Part shown: piece by piece, positions 16,202-24,403 of the stretch
How the letters are laid out: each line of letters begins with the position of its first letter
How positions within the stretch are numbered: position 1 is the first letter of the stretch
NCBI RefSeq assembly: GCF_039542385.1
Contig: NZ_BAABIA010000001.1
Coordinates: 558,001-622,000 of the forward strand
DNA from: Prosthecobacter algae
GTDB taxonomy: Bacteria > Verrucomicrobiota > Verrucomicrobiia > Verrucomicrobiales > Verrucomicrobiaceae
Length of the DNA stretch: 64,000 nt
Direction of reading: 5' to 3'
Made by a program: the position numbers and the translations under genes
Notes under the pieces: model-generated
Told to the model about the DNA's origin: nothing
Databases searched by the model: none
The model's input: only the letters and a program-made list of their open reading frames with translations

Positions 16202-17035
16202 ATGTCCACCTCTCCCCGCGTCTGGTTCATCACAGGTTGCTCCTCCGGTTTCGGTCAAGCCATGGCCGAGGCGGCACTGCTGGCGGGAGATCACGTCATC
16301 GCCACCGCCCGTCAGGTCGCGGATCTGGAAATGCTGGAACACATCGGCGCAGGCCGCTGCCACATTCTGCCGCTGGATGTGACCGATGCTGCGCAAGTCA
16401 GCGAACAAGTAGCCGCTGCGCAGGCGGTCTGGGGGCGGCTGGATGTGGTGGTGAACAATGCAGGCTATGGCCTGCTGGGCGCGGTGGAGGAATGCAGCGA
16501 GGAGCAAATCCGGTTAAACTTTGAAACGAATTTCTTCGGCGCTTTGAATGTCATCCGGGCTGCCCTGCCCATCCTGCGTCAGCAAAAGCAGGGACACATT
16601 ATCAATATCAGCGCAGCGGCGGCCATCTCCAACTATGCCGGTTTTGGCATCTACGGCGCGGCCAAAGCGGCCCTCGAATCACTGAGCGAAAGCCTGCGCC
16701 TGGAGGTGGCGGCCCATGGCATTAAGGTCACCCTGGTGCAGCCTGGCCCTTTCCGCACCCGCTTCATCGGCAAAGGCATGGCCCAGGCCACCGCCACGGA
16801 AACGTATGCGGGCAGCAGTGGCAAATTCGCTGCCTATTTAGAGAAGGTGGATGGCAAGCAGCCCGGCGACCCCGAACGCGCCGCCGCCCTCATCGTGAAA
16901 ATGGTCCAGGATGGGCAGTCGCCTCTGCGGCTGCCGCTGGGCAAGTATGCGGTGAAGAAAGTCCGCGATGTCGCGGCCTCCCGCCTGCGCGAACTGGAGG
17001 CCTGGGAACAGGCGGCAGGCGAGACGGATGGCTGA
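16202..17035 (+). CDS. SDR-family oxidoreductase
   Basis: A 277-residue classical short-chain dehydrogenase/reductase. The cofactor motif 'FITGCSSGFGQAMA' lies at residues 10-23, the 'NNAGYG' motif follows near residue 87, and the catalytic pair is 'YGAAK' with the upstream Ser in 'NISAAAA'. The C-terminal region ('GDPERAAALIVKM') is typical of 'oxidoreductase with unknown substrate' members that have 'TGCSSGFG'. It is likely NADP-linked, but the sequence does not settle it. It is probably translated from the photolyase message. A link to photoreactivation is not known; the pairing may only reflect stress-induced expression. Confidence 0.85.
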   Translation: MSTSPRVWFITGCSSGFGQAMAEAALLAGDHVIATARQVADLEMLEHIGAGRCHILPLDVTDAAQVSEQVAAAQAVWGRLDVVVNNAGYGLLGAVEECSEEQIRLNFETNFFGALNVIRAALPILRQQKQGHIINISAAAAISNYAGFGIYGAAKAALESLSESLRLEVAAHGIKVTLVQPGPFRTRFIGKGMAQATATETYAGSSGKFAAYLEKVDGKQPGDPERAAALIVKMVQDGQSPLRLPLGKYAVKKVRDVAASRLRELEAWEQAAGETDG

Positions 17036-17098
17036 AGAGCATGCAGATAGGAAAACCGTCTCGACAAAGTGGCTGCATCCATGCGAGATCATTCGAGA

Positions 17099-18745
17099 AT
17101 GAACTCGAGTCCCTTCCGCCGAGCCTGCGGCCGTTTCTTCCGCTACGCGGCCTGGACGGGCATGATCGTTTTCATCCTTGTCTCCTCAGTTTATGTCTAT
17201 CTGGATTGGAAAGCGGAGAAGCGCTGGGCGGCTGTGCAAGCGATGGTCAAACGGGAAGGGGAGACCCTCGCGCTGACGGACTTGATGCCACCCCGCCTGC
17301 CCGAGGCGGAAAACTATGCAGCCATCCCGGAACTGCGCGGCATCAACATCGTCGAAGATGGCGATGATAAAAAAGGAGCTCCGGCAGCCAAACGCCAGGC
17401 CTTGCTGGATCTGGTGAGCGGTCTGGAAAAGATCACCCCTAAAATGTACCAGGAGTCTTTGCTGGGGAGACCTCCGGATTGGCCGCGCCTTATGGCCGAA
17501 CTGAAATCTACCAGCTACATTACCGACCTGCCACCCGCTGGAAAAGAGGCCGAGCTTTTCAAGCGCACCTTGGAGACCCAGAGGCCCCTGCTCAAAGTTC
17601 TCGCCGAATCCTCTCATCGTTATCAGCAGGCGGAATGGGTGCCAGCTTTGCGCGATCAGACTTTGCCCAAACATCTGATGGAACGGAAGGTGCCGCACTA
17701 CAATGCCGTGCAGATGATATGCCGGGCTTTAACTTTGCACGCCATCGCAGCCGCAGAGTCCGGAGATGCCAGGGCCGCCCTGGATGATTATCGTGCGATC
17801 TCTCTGTTAACCAAAACCCTGAATCGCGAGCCTTTGCTGATAGGCCACTTGGTATCCTTGGTCAGCAATCGGTCTGGTTTTGAAGTGGTGTGGAGCCTTC
17901 TGCGGTTGAGGGGTCTTCAAGAAGCAGATGTGGCCAGTCTGCAAACCCTGCTGGCTTCCTATGAACCCGAAAAATCTTACCTGCTAAGTCTGCGAGGAGA
18001 ACTGTTCCTCGGGCTCAACTCTCTGGAAGCACTGGCCAGCGATCCCACGGGAATGGGGATGTTTTCCCTGGCCGGGGCCACGGGCAAGACGGGAGGTTTC
18101 CGATCTTGGATTGGGCGGGCAGTGCCGGACAGCTTTTTTACAGAAAGCAGTGCCAGTTGGGTGGAACTGCAAATGACCCACTTCATTCGCCCGATGAAGA
18201 GCCAGGGAAGCTGGGCCGTGGTTCAACAGCAAGATGCTTTGAATGCAGCGCTTGGCAGTGGAAGACTCTTTGAACAGCCGTTTGACCGATTTTTTTCCCG
18301 GTTCATGCTTCGAGCCTCACTGGCGGTCGCCCTGCGCACCCTGAATGTAGAGGTCTTGCGGAGGCAGGCCCTTGTCGCTTGTGCCCTGGAGCGTTACTTC
18401 ATTAAACAGGGGCGGTATCCTGAACGATTGGAGGAACTGGTGCCGCAATACCTGGCTTCCGTGCCGCTGGATCCTGTGGATCAGTTGCCTCTCCGCTACC
18501 GTCAGGCCGATTCAGGCCGCTATCGCATCTGGTCCGTGGGGATGGATGGCGTGGATGATGAGGGGCAGGTGAATCCTGGGCCCGGAGACAATCCGGCGGC
18601 CATTTTGAGCAAACCTCAGTACCAGGGTGATTGGACCTGGCAGTATGAGCCTGTGGCGCTACCGCCGGCGGTGCCTGCCGCAGCGCCCAAAGGTCCGGGG
18701 CTGCCTCCGTTACCGGGTTTTCCTTCGGCCCCATCCGGCTCGTAA
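17099..18745 (+). CDS. Membrane-anchored protein of unknown function with pseudopilin-like C-terminal motif
   Basis: About 548 residues. An N-terminal signal anchor ('MIVFILVSSVYVYLDW') is followed by a long helical periplasmic domain with alternating charged helices. Near the C-terminus, 'QGRYPERLEELVPQYLASVPLDPVDQLPLRYR' and 'YRIWSVGMDGVDDEGQVN' resemble the region of type II secretion major pseudopilins (GspG) that ends in a calcium site, although the rest of the protein is not pilin-like. The last 35 residues are Pro/Ala/Gly-rich. Similar proteins occur in Verrucomicrobiota and Planctomycetota without a known role. Start choice is open: ATG at 17099 or 17081, or GTG at 17069. It is transcribed alone after the SDR gene. 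Confidence 0.6.
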   Translation: MNSSPFRRACGRFFRYAAWTGMIVFILVSSVYVYLDWKAEKRWAAVQAMVKREGETLALTDLMPPRLPEAENYAAIPELRGINIVEDGDDKKGAPAAKRQALLDLVSGLEKITPKMYQESLLGRPPDWPRLMAELKSTSYITDLPPAGKEAELFKRTLETQRPLLKVLAESSHRYQQAEWVPALRDQTLPKHLMERKVPHYNAVQMICRALTLHAIAAAESGDARAALDDYRAISLLTKTLNREPLLIGHLVSLVSNRSGFEVVWSLLRLRGLQEADVASLQTLLASYEPEKSYLLSLRGELFLGLNSLEALASDPTGMGMFSLAGATGKTGGFRSWIGRAVPDSFFTESSASWVELQMTHFIRPMKSQGSWAVVQQQDALNAALGSGRLFEQPFDRFFSRFMLRASLAVALRTLNVEVLRRQALVACALERYFIKQGRYPERLEELVPQYLASVPLDPVDQLPLRYRQADSGRYRIWSVGMDGVDDEGQVNPGPGDNPAAILSKPQYQGDWTWQYEPVALPPAVPAAAPKGPGLPPLPGFPSAPSGS

Positions 18746-19103
18746 ACGGTCCCAAGTCGGGTTTCAGCCGCTTGCATAGGGCCTCGGTGGGCCCGATATT
18801 CTCTCCGTGATTCCTTTTTATTGGTCTTCAGGAGGCTCCCGCTCTTGGCGTGGGCACCTGCCATCAGACGGGTCGGCTTCCCGCTTTTTGACCCCGCACC
18901 TTCCCCAGGAATCCCCCGATGGGGAAGTCTTGGGGAGACGATGGGGAAAGTCATCCCCATCACAAAAAGTTGAGGATCAGTCGATTAGGTCCAAAAATCC
19001 CCAGGTGGGGAAAAATTCGCCTTTTCCCCCATTTAACCCTCATTCCCACTCATTTTTGAATCTCAGGTCCGGTGGAAAGCTTGATTTGGGTCCAAAAAGC
19101 CCC
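18746..19103. other. Long non-coding stretch upstream of the rpoA promoter, with G/C-run palindromes
   Basis: About 360 bases with no convincing gene. A 107-codon GTG frame here has low-complexity Pro/Ser content and no family resemblance. The stretch holds repeated GGGGAA/TTCCCC runs, including a hairpin with arms GATGGGG (18940-18946) and CCCCATC (18955-18961), and a repeated GGTCCAAAAA followed by CCCC near 18986 and 19089. No T-run follows the hairpin, so it is not a plain terminator for the upstream gene. Confidence 0.4.
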
Positions 19104-19131
19104 TTGCAAAGCGGCGACGCCAGCCCATAAT
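19104..19131 (+). promoter_or_regulatory. Sigma-70-like promoter of rpoA-rplQ
   Basis: A -35 box TTGCAA (19104-19109) and a -10 box CATAAT (19126-19131) are separated by 16 bases. A leader of about 110 bases follows, ending in a purine-rich GGAGGT at 19217-19222 well upstream of the ATG at 19247. The long leader leaves room for ribosomal-protein feedback, but no known structure was recognised. Confidence 0.55.
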
Positions 19132-19246
19132 CCCCGCCCCTTGCGAGCTGCCTAGTCACATCGCCGTCGGTCTCCAGGTCCGTTTTCTCTTCTGAGAAGC
19201 CACGGACGCTCGCTCTGGAGGTAACCCGGTATATCCAAATCCATCC

Positions 19247-20365
19247 ATGTCCGTCCGCCTAGCCCGATTCGAAATGCCGAATCGCCTCGTTCGCAACGAG
19301 GCCACCGCCACCGATACCTACGCCCAGTTCAGCGCCGAGCCTTTTGACAAAGGTTACGGTCACACGATCGGGAACTCCCTTCGCCGTGTCCTGCTTTCTT
19401 CCCTGGAAGGTGCAGCCATCACGTCGGTGAAGATCCGCGGGGCGGAACATGAGTTCAGCACCCTGCCAGGCGTGCTGGAAGATGTGGTTCAGATCGTTCT
19501 GAACCTGAAAAAAGTCCGTTTCAAGCACCACAGCGAGAGCAAAGAAGCCCGCCTCCTCTCCATCAGCGTGGACAAGGAAGGTGCTGTCACCGCCGGTGAC
19601 ATCAAAGAAGACAACCACTACGAAGTCATCAACAAGGACCTCGTCATCTGCAACCTGGACCGCAAAGCCAAGTTCGAATGCGAATTCGAAGTCCGCGTCG
19701 GCCGTGGTTTCTCCACCTGGGAAGAAAACAAGCGTGCAGACACCCCGATCGGTGTGATCCCGATCGACTCCATTTACAGCCCGGTGACCCGCGTGAAATA
19801 TGGCGTGGAAAACACCCGCGTCGGCCAGAACACCGACTATGACAAGCTGGTGCTGGACGTTTGGACCGACGGCCGTATCGCCCCGAGCGACGCCCTCCTC
19901 CAGGCTGCCTCCATCCTGCGTCACCACCTGGACGTGTTCGTCAACTACGACGACAAGGCCATCGAATTCGAAGCGGCTCCAGAAGCCCAGACCGAAGAAA
20001 ACAGCGAGCTGCGTAAGCTCCTGAACATGAGCGTCAACGAAATCGAGCTGTCCGTCCGTGCGGCGAACTGCCTGAACAACGCCAACATCACCTCCGTGGG
20101 CCAGCTGGCCATGAAGACGGAGGCCGAAATGCTGCGCTACCGCAACTTCGGCAAGAAGTCCCTCACCGAAATCAAAGAGAAGCTGGCCGAACTGGGTCTG
20201 TCTCTCGGCATGAAGTTCGATTCATCGCTGCTTGAGCCTACCTCCGGCGGCAGTTCCTTGCTCGCCCGCAGCAGCATGATCGCTGATGACGATGATGAAG
20301 CCGATGCCGCTGGTTTCGCCAGCCTGATCGACAGCCACCTGCCAGATGGTGACGACGACGAATAA
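19247..20365 (+). CDS. rpoA: DNA-directed RNA polymerase subunit alpha
   Basis: A 372-residue RNA polymerase alpha subunit. The N-terminal assembly domain has 'GYGHTIGNSLRRVLLSSLEGAAITSVKI', and the C-terminal domain (about 250-325) has the DNA- and UP-element-binding helices 'SVRAANCLNNANITSVGQL' and 'LRYRNFGKKSLTEIKEKL'. E. coli alpha has 329 residues; here an extra acidic tail of about 40 residues ('ADDDDEADAAGF...DGDDDE') extends past the C-terminal domain. The gene is not preceded by rpsM-rpsK-rpsD as in the usual alpha operon but by an unrelated gene and a 500-base gap, and has its own promoter. rplQ follows after 31 bases. An alternative start at the Met of 'MPNRLVRN' (residue 10) is possible. 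Confidence 0.98.
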   Translation: MSVRLARFEMPNRLVRNEATATDTYAQFSAEPFDKGYGHTIGNSLRRVLLSSLEGAAITSVKIRGAEHEFSTLPGVLEDVVQIVLNLKKVRFKHHSESKEARLLSISVDKEGAVTAGDIKEDNHYEVINKDLVICNLDRKAKFECEFEVRVGRGFSTWEENKRADTPIGVIPIDSIYSPVTRVKYGVENTRVGQNTDYDKLVLDVWTDGRIAPSDALLQAASILRHHLDVFVNYDDKAIEFEAAPEAQTEENSELRKLLNMSVNEIELSVRAANCLNNANITSVGQLAMKTEAEMLRYRNFGKKSLTEIKEKLAELGLSLGMKFDSSLLEPTSGGSSLLARSSMIADDDDEADAAGFASLIDSHLPDGDDDE

Positions 20366-20396
20366 TCCCTGACCTTAGACTAGAGAGAACGAAGAC

Positions 20397-20885
20397 ATGA
20401 AACACGGAAGAAAAGTCCCCAAACTCCAGCGCGACGCAGCCCACCGCAAAGCACTGCTGGCCAACCTCGTTTGCGCCCTTGTGGAGCACCGCCGCATCCG
20501 CACCACCCTGGCCAAGGCCAAGGCCGTGCGCCCGCTGGCTGAGAAAATGATCACCCTGGGCAAGCGTGGTGACCTTCATGCACGCCGCACCGCGATTTCC
20601 GAACTGCGCCAGACTGGCACGGTGAAGAAGCTGTTTGAAGACATCGCTCCTGCCTCCAAGGACCGTCAGGGCGGCTACACCCGCATCATCAAGCTCGGTC
20701 AGCGCCGCAGCGACTCCGCCCCGATGGCTTTCATCGAGTGGGTTGACGCTTATGTGCCCCCAGCACCGAAGTCTGAAGAAGCCGCTGCCGATGTGGTGAC
20801 CGTCGAAGAGCCAGCCTCTGCTGAAGAAGCTGCTCCGAAGAAGAAGCGCGCCACCAAAAAGGCCGCCGAAGCTACCGCTGAGTAA
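20397..20885 (+). CDS. rplQ: 50S ribosomal protein L17
   Basis: A 162-residue L17. The core (residues 1-118) shows the conserved '[24 protein letters not shown]' start (cut here across residues 1-24), '[22 protein letters not shown]' and '[24 protein letters not shown]'. A C-terminal tail of about 45 residues rich in Ala, Glu and Lys ('[17 protein letters not shown]') is an extension found in several phyla and likely lies on the ribosome surface. It forms a two-gene unit with rpoA and ends in a strong terminator. Confidence 0.97.
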   Translation: MKHGRKVPKLQRDAAHRKALLANLVCALVEHRRIRTTLAKAKAVRPLAEKMITLGKRGDLHARRTAISELRQTGTVKKLFEDIAPASKDRQGGYTRIIKLGQRRSDSAPMAFIEWVDAYVPPAPKSEEAAADVVTVEEPASAEEAAPKKKRATKKAAEATAE

Positions 20886-20916
20886 TCAGCCTCTACGGAT
20901 CTAAGATCTACTTTGA

Positions 20917-20948
20917 GCGCGGATGCCGAAAGGTATCCGCGCTTTTTG
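20917..20948 (+). terminator. Rho-independent terminator after rplQ
   Basis: An 11-bp stem GCGCGGATGCC / GGTATCCGCGC (one G-T pair) with loop GAAA is followed by TTTTTG. The T-tract runs straight into a TTGTTAGGC 9-mer (20946-20954). Confidence 0.9.
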
Positions 20949-20962
20949 TTAGGCAGGATCGT

Positions 20963-21667
20963 TCAATCCAACGCTGTTTTGCCCCAGATTTCCTGGAGGA
21001 GGTGATGGATGGAGGGTTCGGCGGTTTTGAGTTCGCCGTGGACGAAGGGGTAGAAGTCATTGACGCCGAAGTAGGCTTCGGTCATCTCGGCAAAGAACTC
21101 CTTGTGGTTGGTTAGGGCATAGTGGCGGATCCGGCGGCCGGTGACATGCAGGCTCCTGTCGCCATGACCGGACTTTTGATAGGCCTCCCAGCAGGCGGCG
21201 ATGCGGGGTTCGTCAAAGCCCAGTGCCTGGTCGTGATAGGCGTGGGCTAGCTCATGCAGCAGGCTCCAGGGCTGGATGTGCTGATGGCGGGCGGAGACGA
21301 ACTGCGCGGCGACAGGGATGTGCACGGCTCTGGCCAGGGAGGCTGAATGGCCGTTGTCCGTCAGCCACTTCGCAGACGGATGATACTGCATGGAGGTGAG
21401 GTCGCGGCTGTCGAGCTCCAGCCAGATCGGGACCTTCTGAAGTGGGGGGACTTTGTCTTTCGGCAGGACGGTGACGATGTCTGCCAGGCGGGCCTGGAGA
21501 AGGGCAAGTGCGGTCTTCCCCAGCGCGGCGTGGTCTGGCTGCAGCAGGCGCTCATCCACATGGATGGTCCATCCTTCCACCTGATGGGCTGCATGAGTTG
21601 TGGCCTGGGCCAAGCCAACCGAGGTGACGAGTGAAACCAAAATGGTAAGGAGAGTGGTGACGGACAT
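20963..21667 (-). CDS. Secreted HExxH zinc metallopeptidase (lethal-factor-like fold possible)
   Basis: A 234-residue protein with a signal peptide (1-23, ending 'GLAQATT'). The zinc motif is His138-Glu139-x-x-His142 in 'SLLHELAHAYH'. A third ligand is probably Glu194 or Glu197 in 'NHKEFFAEMTEAYFG', 50-60 residues on. The 'HELAHAYH' plus 'EFFAEMTEAYF' pair is seen in bacterial proteins with the anthrax-lethal-factor-like (ATLF) peptidase fold, which place a Tyr and Glu in such a helix. That assignment is from recall and would need a profile search. Likely secreted or periplasmic. The upstream in-frame extension (46 codons) lacks a signal peptide at its end and is not used. Divergent from the mla operon. 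Confidence 0.72.
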   Translation of the reverse strand: MSVTTLLTILVSLVTSVGLAQATTHAAHQVEGWTIHVDERLLQPDHAALGKTALALLQARLADIVTVLPKDKVPPLQKVPIWLELDSRDLTSMQYHPSAKWLTDNGHSASLARAVHIPVAAQFVSARHQHIQPWSLLHELAHAYHDQALGFDEPRIAACWEAYQKSGHGDRSLHVTGRRIRHYALTNHKEFFAEMTEAYFGVNDFYPFVHGELKTAEPSIHHLLQEIWGKTALD

Positions 21668-21763
21668 GCGAGGGGTATAACGTCCAAAGCTGGGCCGTTT
21701 GTCTCCAATAAGGAGCATCTGAGCATTGCATCCTGCGTCAGGGTGGCTGACGTTGGCGCACTC

Positions 21764-22540
21764 ATGGTGCGTGCTCTGGGATCTCATACTCTCGCGTTGG
21801 TCCACGGTTTGGGAGACTTTACGTTGTTTACGTTAAGGTCGTTCCAGTCCGTGTTTGGCACGCGTCGGCTGTTTCGCCGGGTGGTGCGGGCGATGTTTGA
21901 GCAGGGCGTGCGCTGCCTGCCGGTGATCCTCATTGTGGGGCTGTTCACCGGATTGGTACTGGGTCTGCAGGGCTACTATGTGCTGAACCGCTTTGGTTCG
22001 GAGAGCCTGCTAGGCGCTTTGGTTTCGTTGAGCTTGGTGCGGGAGCTGGGGCCGGTGCTGGCCGCGCTGATGCTGGTGGGGCAGGCGGGTTCGGCACTGG
22101 CGGCGGAGCTGGGCATCCAGCGCAATACGGAGCAGGTTGCCGCGCTGGACACGATGGGCGTGAACAGTCTCGGTTACCTCATCTCGCCCAGGTTGTTGGC
22201 GGCTTTGATGGTCTATCCCATGCAGACGGCGTTGTTTGTCGCCGTTGGTCTTTTCGGGGGCAGCCTTTCCGGCACTTGGTTGTTAGGCCTGGAGTCCGGG
22301 GTCTATTGGTCATCGGTGGAGCGTGCGGTGCAGATGCAGGATGTGACGGAGTGCCTGATGAAGGCGGGCACCTTTGGCCTGCTGACCATCGCTCTCTGCG
22401 CCTACCATGGATTCAATGCGCATCGCTGCCGCTCGGCCACTGGCGCGCGTGCGGTGAGTGCCTCCACCACACGGGCGGTGGTGCAGTCCAGCATCACGGT
22501 GCTGGCGGCGGATTATGTGATCACCTCTTTCCTTGTCTGA
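21764..22540 (+). CDS. mlaE: MlaE-type phospholipid ABC transporter permease
   Basis: A 258-residue inner-membrane permease of the Mla (YrbE) family, with five or six hydrophobic segments. Conserved blocks are 'GLFTGLVLGLQGYYVL', 'VRELGPVLAALMLVGQAGSALAAELG' and 'EQVAALDTMGVN', which bind MlaF and form the lipid pathway. The Mla system moves phospholipids between inner and outer membranes and keeps the outer leaflet asymmetric. It is the first gene of a five-gene operon whose genes overlap by one to four bases. ATG at 21764 is chosen; a GTG at 21743 is an alternative. No mlaB (STAS) gene is present in the unit. Confidence 0.92.
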   Translation: MVRALGSHTLALVHGLGDFTLFTLRSFQSVFGTRRLFRRVVRAMFEQGVRCLPVILIVGLFTGLVLGLQGYYVLNRFGSESLLGALVSLSLVRELGPVLAALMLVGQAGSALAAELGIQRNTEQVAALDTMGVNSLGYLISPRLLAALMVYPMQTALFVAVGLFGGSLSGTWLLGLESGVYWSSVERAVQMQDVTECLMKAGTFGLLTIALCAYHGFNAHRCRSATGARAVSASTTRAVVQSSITVLAADYVITSFLV

Positions 22541-23346
22541 TGATGCCTGATCCCACTCAAGAATTGCTGCTTCAGGTGCAGGGCGTGCATAAGCGCTTTG
22601 GCGACAACGTCGTTCTCGCCGGGGCAGACCTGGACGTGCCGCGTGGCAGTCTGGTGACGGTGATGGGGCGCAGCGGCGCGGGCAAGTCGGTGTTCCTGAA
22701 ATGCCTGGCCGATGTGATCCGCCCGGATGAAGGCCGTATCCTTTTTGATGGGAAGGAACTGGCCGCAGGCGCGGCGCGCGCGGACTTCCGCCGCCGTTGC
22801 AGCTTCCTATTTCAGAGCAATGCGCTGTTTGATTCGCTGACGGCCCTGGAAAATGTGGCGCTGCCGCTGGAGCAGACGCTGGATATTTCAGAGAAGGAGA
22901 TCCGCGAGCGAAGCCGGGAGGCGCTGCGCCAACTGGAACTGGAAGCTCACCAGGACCGCTATCCCAGCCAGCTTTCCGGCGGGATGCAAAAGCGGCTGGC
23001 GCTGGCACGGGCGATTGTCACCCGGCCAGAGCTGGTACTGTTTGACGAGCCGACGGCGGGCCTGGACCCCCTGCGACGGAATGCGGTGTTCGTGATGATC
23101 GCCCGTTACCAGCGGCAGTTTGGCTTCACCGCGGTGGTGGTCACGCATGATGTGCCGGAGGCGCTGATCGCGAGCGATCGGGTGGCCTTGCTGGACCAGG
23201 GGCGGATGCATTTTCAGGGAACACCCGCGCAATTTTCCGCTTCATCCGATTCTGTCGTGGTCAGTTTCCGCGACAACACGGCGGCCCTCAGCACTTCTTT
23301 GGCTGCCATCCGCAGCGGCGCACTCCTCCATTCTGAAGACGTATGA
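22540..23346 (+). CDS. mlaF: MlaF-type phospholipid ABC transporter ATP-binding protein
   Basis: A 268-residue ABC ATPase: Walker A 'GRSGAGKS', Q-loop near 'SFLFQSNALFDSLT', signature 'LSGGMQKRLALARA', Walker B 'LVLFDEPTAGLD' and switch His in 'VVVTHDV'. The Q-loop region 'FQSNALFDSLTALENV' is characteristic of MlaF. It energises lipid transport by MlaE. The ATG at 22540 shares its A with the stop of mlaE (a second Met follows at 22543), so translation is coupled. The longer frame upstream of this ATG lies over mlaE and is not used. Confidence 0.93.
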   Translation: MMPDPTQELLLQVQGVHKRFGDNVVLAGADLDVPRGSLVTVMGRSGAGKSVFLKCLADVIRPDEGRILFDGKELAAGAARADFRRRCSFLFQSNALFDSLTALENVALPLEQTLDISEKEIRERSREALRQLELEAHQDRYPSQLSGGMQKRLALARAIVTRPELVLFDEPTAGLDPLRRNAVFVMIARYQRQFGFTAVVVTHDVPEALIASDRVALLDQGRMHFQGTPAQFSASSDSVVVSFRDNTAALSTSLAAIRSGALLHSEDV

Positions 23347-23819
23347 AACAGACCAAGCTTGAATTACTTGTCGGTGCCTTTGTGCTTTTGGGCCTAGCCG
23401 CCGTCGCCTACCTGACGGTGAAACTGGGAGCAGGCTCCCTGCTGGGCGGGGACACTTACATGCTGGAGGCGCGGTTCACCAGCGTCAGCGGGCTGAATGC
23501 GGGTGGCAATGTGGTGGTGGCCGGGGTGACCGTGGGCCGGGTGGAATCCATCCGCATGGAGCCGACGGAATACACGGCGATTGTGACGCTGAGCGTGATG
23601 TCTGGCCTGAAGCTGCCTACGGATTCCATGGCCTCCATCAAAACAACCGGGCTGATCGGCGATAAATATCTAGCGCTTTCCCCGGGTGCGGATGAAACTT
23701 TCCTAAAAGCTGGCGAGCGAATTACGATGACAGAGTCTTCCGTTGATCTTGAGTCCTTAATCGGGAAGATGGCCTTCGGCAGCGTGTCAGAAGAAACTGA
23801 AAAAGCACCACCCCCATGA
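23343..23819 (+). CDS. mlaD: MlaD-type MCE-domain lipid-binding protein
   Basis: A 158-residue protein with one N-terminal transmembrane helix (about 8-26) and an MCE domain (about 37-120: 'ARFTSVSGLNAGGNVVVAGVTVGRV', seen as separate strands, then 'STGLIGDKYL'-like 'KTTGLIGDKYLALSPG'). MlaD forms a hexameric periplasmic ring on MlaE that passes phospholipid to MlaC. It is slightly shorter than E. coli MlaD (183 residues). Overlaps mlaF and mlaC by four bases each. Confidence 0.93.
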   Translation: MKQTKLELLVGAFVLLGLAAVAYLTVKLGAGSLLGGDTYMLEARFTSVSGLNAGGNVVVAGVTVGRVESIRMEPTEYTAIVTLSVMSGLKLPTDSMASIKTTGLIGDKYLALSPGADETFLKAGERITMTESSVDLESLIGKMAFGSVSEETEKAPPP

Positions 23820-24403
23820 ACCGACGTTCCTTACTCGCTTTGATTGTGTCCGCGCCCATCCTGCTCGGGCAGGCTTCTGCCTCCACTGCGGAGGCGCAGG
23901 CGCGTCTGAAGACGGCGGTGGATGAAGTCCTTTCCGTTTCCAACCGGGTCTCCAGCCGCAGCGCCTTGGCGGAAAGTGCGCGGCCGGTTTTGCAAAAGCA
24001 CATCAGCTTTGAAACGATGACCCGCCGAGCTGTGGGCGTGGGCTGGCGGCAGTTCAGCGCGGCGCAGCAGCAGAAGGCGACACAGCTTTTCACCACCCTC
24101 GTCATCCGCACTTACAGCAACAAGTTCACCCCCGGTGAAAAGGCGGCGGTGGATTTCCAGACGGCCCAGGCTCCTGCAGCCGGCCGTGTGGATGTGCCGA
24201 CGACGCTCGTTTACAAAGGCAGCCGTTACAGTGTGACCTACCGCATGGAGCAGGTGGGTGGCGGCTGGCGCATTGTGGATGTGGTCATCGAAGGCGTCAG
24301 CATGGTCGCCAATTACCGCACCCAGTTGGATTCCACCTTTAAAAAAGGCGGTGCCGCCGCTGTCATCACGTCCCTCGAACAATCAGTCTCCCGCCCCCAA
24401 TGA
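23816..24403 (+). CDS. mlaC: MlaC-type periplasmic phospholipid-binding protein
   Basis: A 195-residue protein with a signal peptide (1-22, 'LIVSAPILLGQASA'). 'ISFETMTRRAVGVGWRQFSAAQQQKATQLFTTLVIRTY' (in two helices) and 'WRIVDVVIEGVSMVANYRTQL' are MlaC hallmarks; the family equivalents read 'FD...ma...LG..Wr..s..Q...f...F...L...Y' and 'W.v.Dv..eG.Sl..nyr..f'. It shuttles phospholipid across the periplasm between MlaD and MlaA. Overlaps both neighbours by four bases. Confidence 0.93.
   Translation: MNRRSLLALIVSAPILLGQASASTAEAQARLKTAVDEVLSVSNRVSSRSALAESARPVLQKHISFETMTRRAVGVGWRQFSAAQQQKATQLFTTLVIRTYSNKFTPGEKAAVDFQTAQAPAAGRVDVPTTLVYKGSRYSVTYRMEQVGGGWRIVDVVIEGVSMVANYRTQLDSTFKKGGAAAVITSLEQSVSRPQ

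Noticed and set aside
18807..19130. A 107-codon GTG frame upstream of rpoA
   Set aside because: Pro/Ser-rich, no known pattern, rare in length for chance but overlapped by the rpoA promoter and hairpins.
20963..21805. A longer metallopeptidase starting at 21805
   Set aside because: The extra 46 residues are Cys/His-rich without pattern and would bury the signal peptide, and they overlap the mlaE start.
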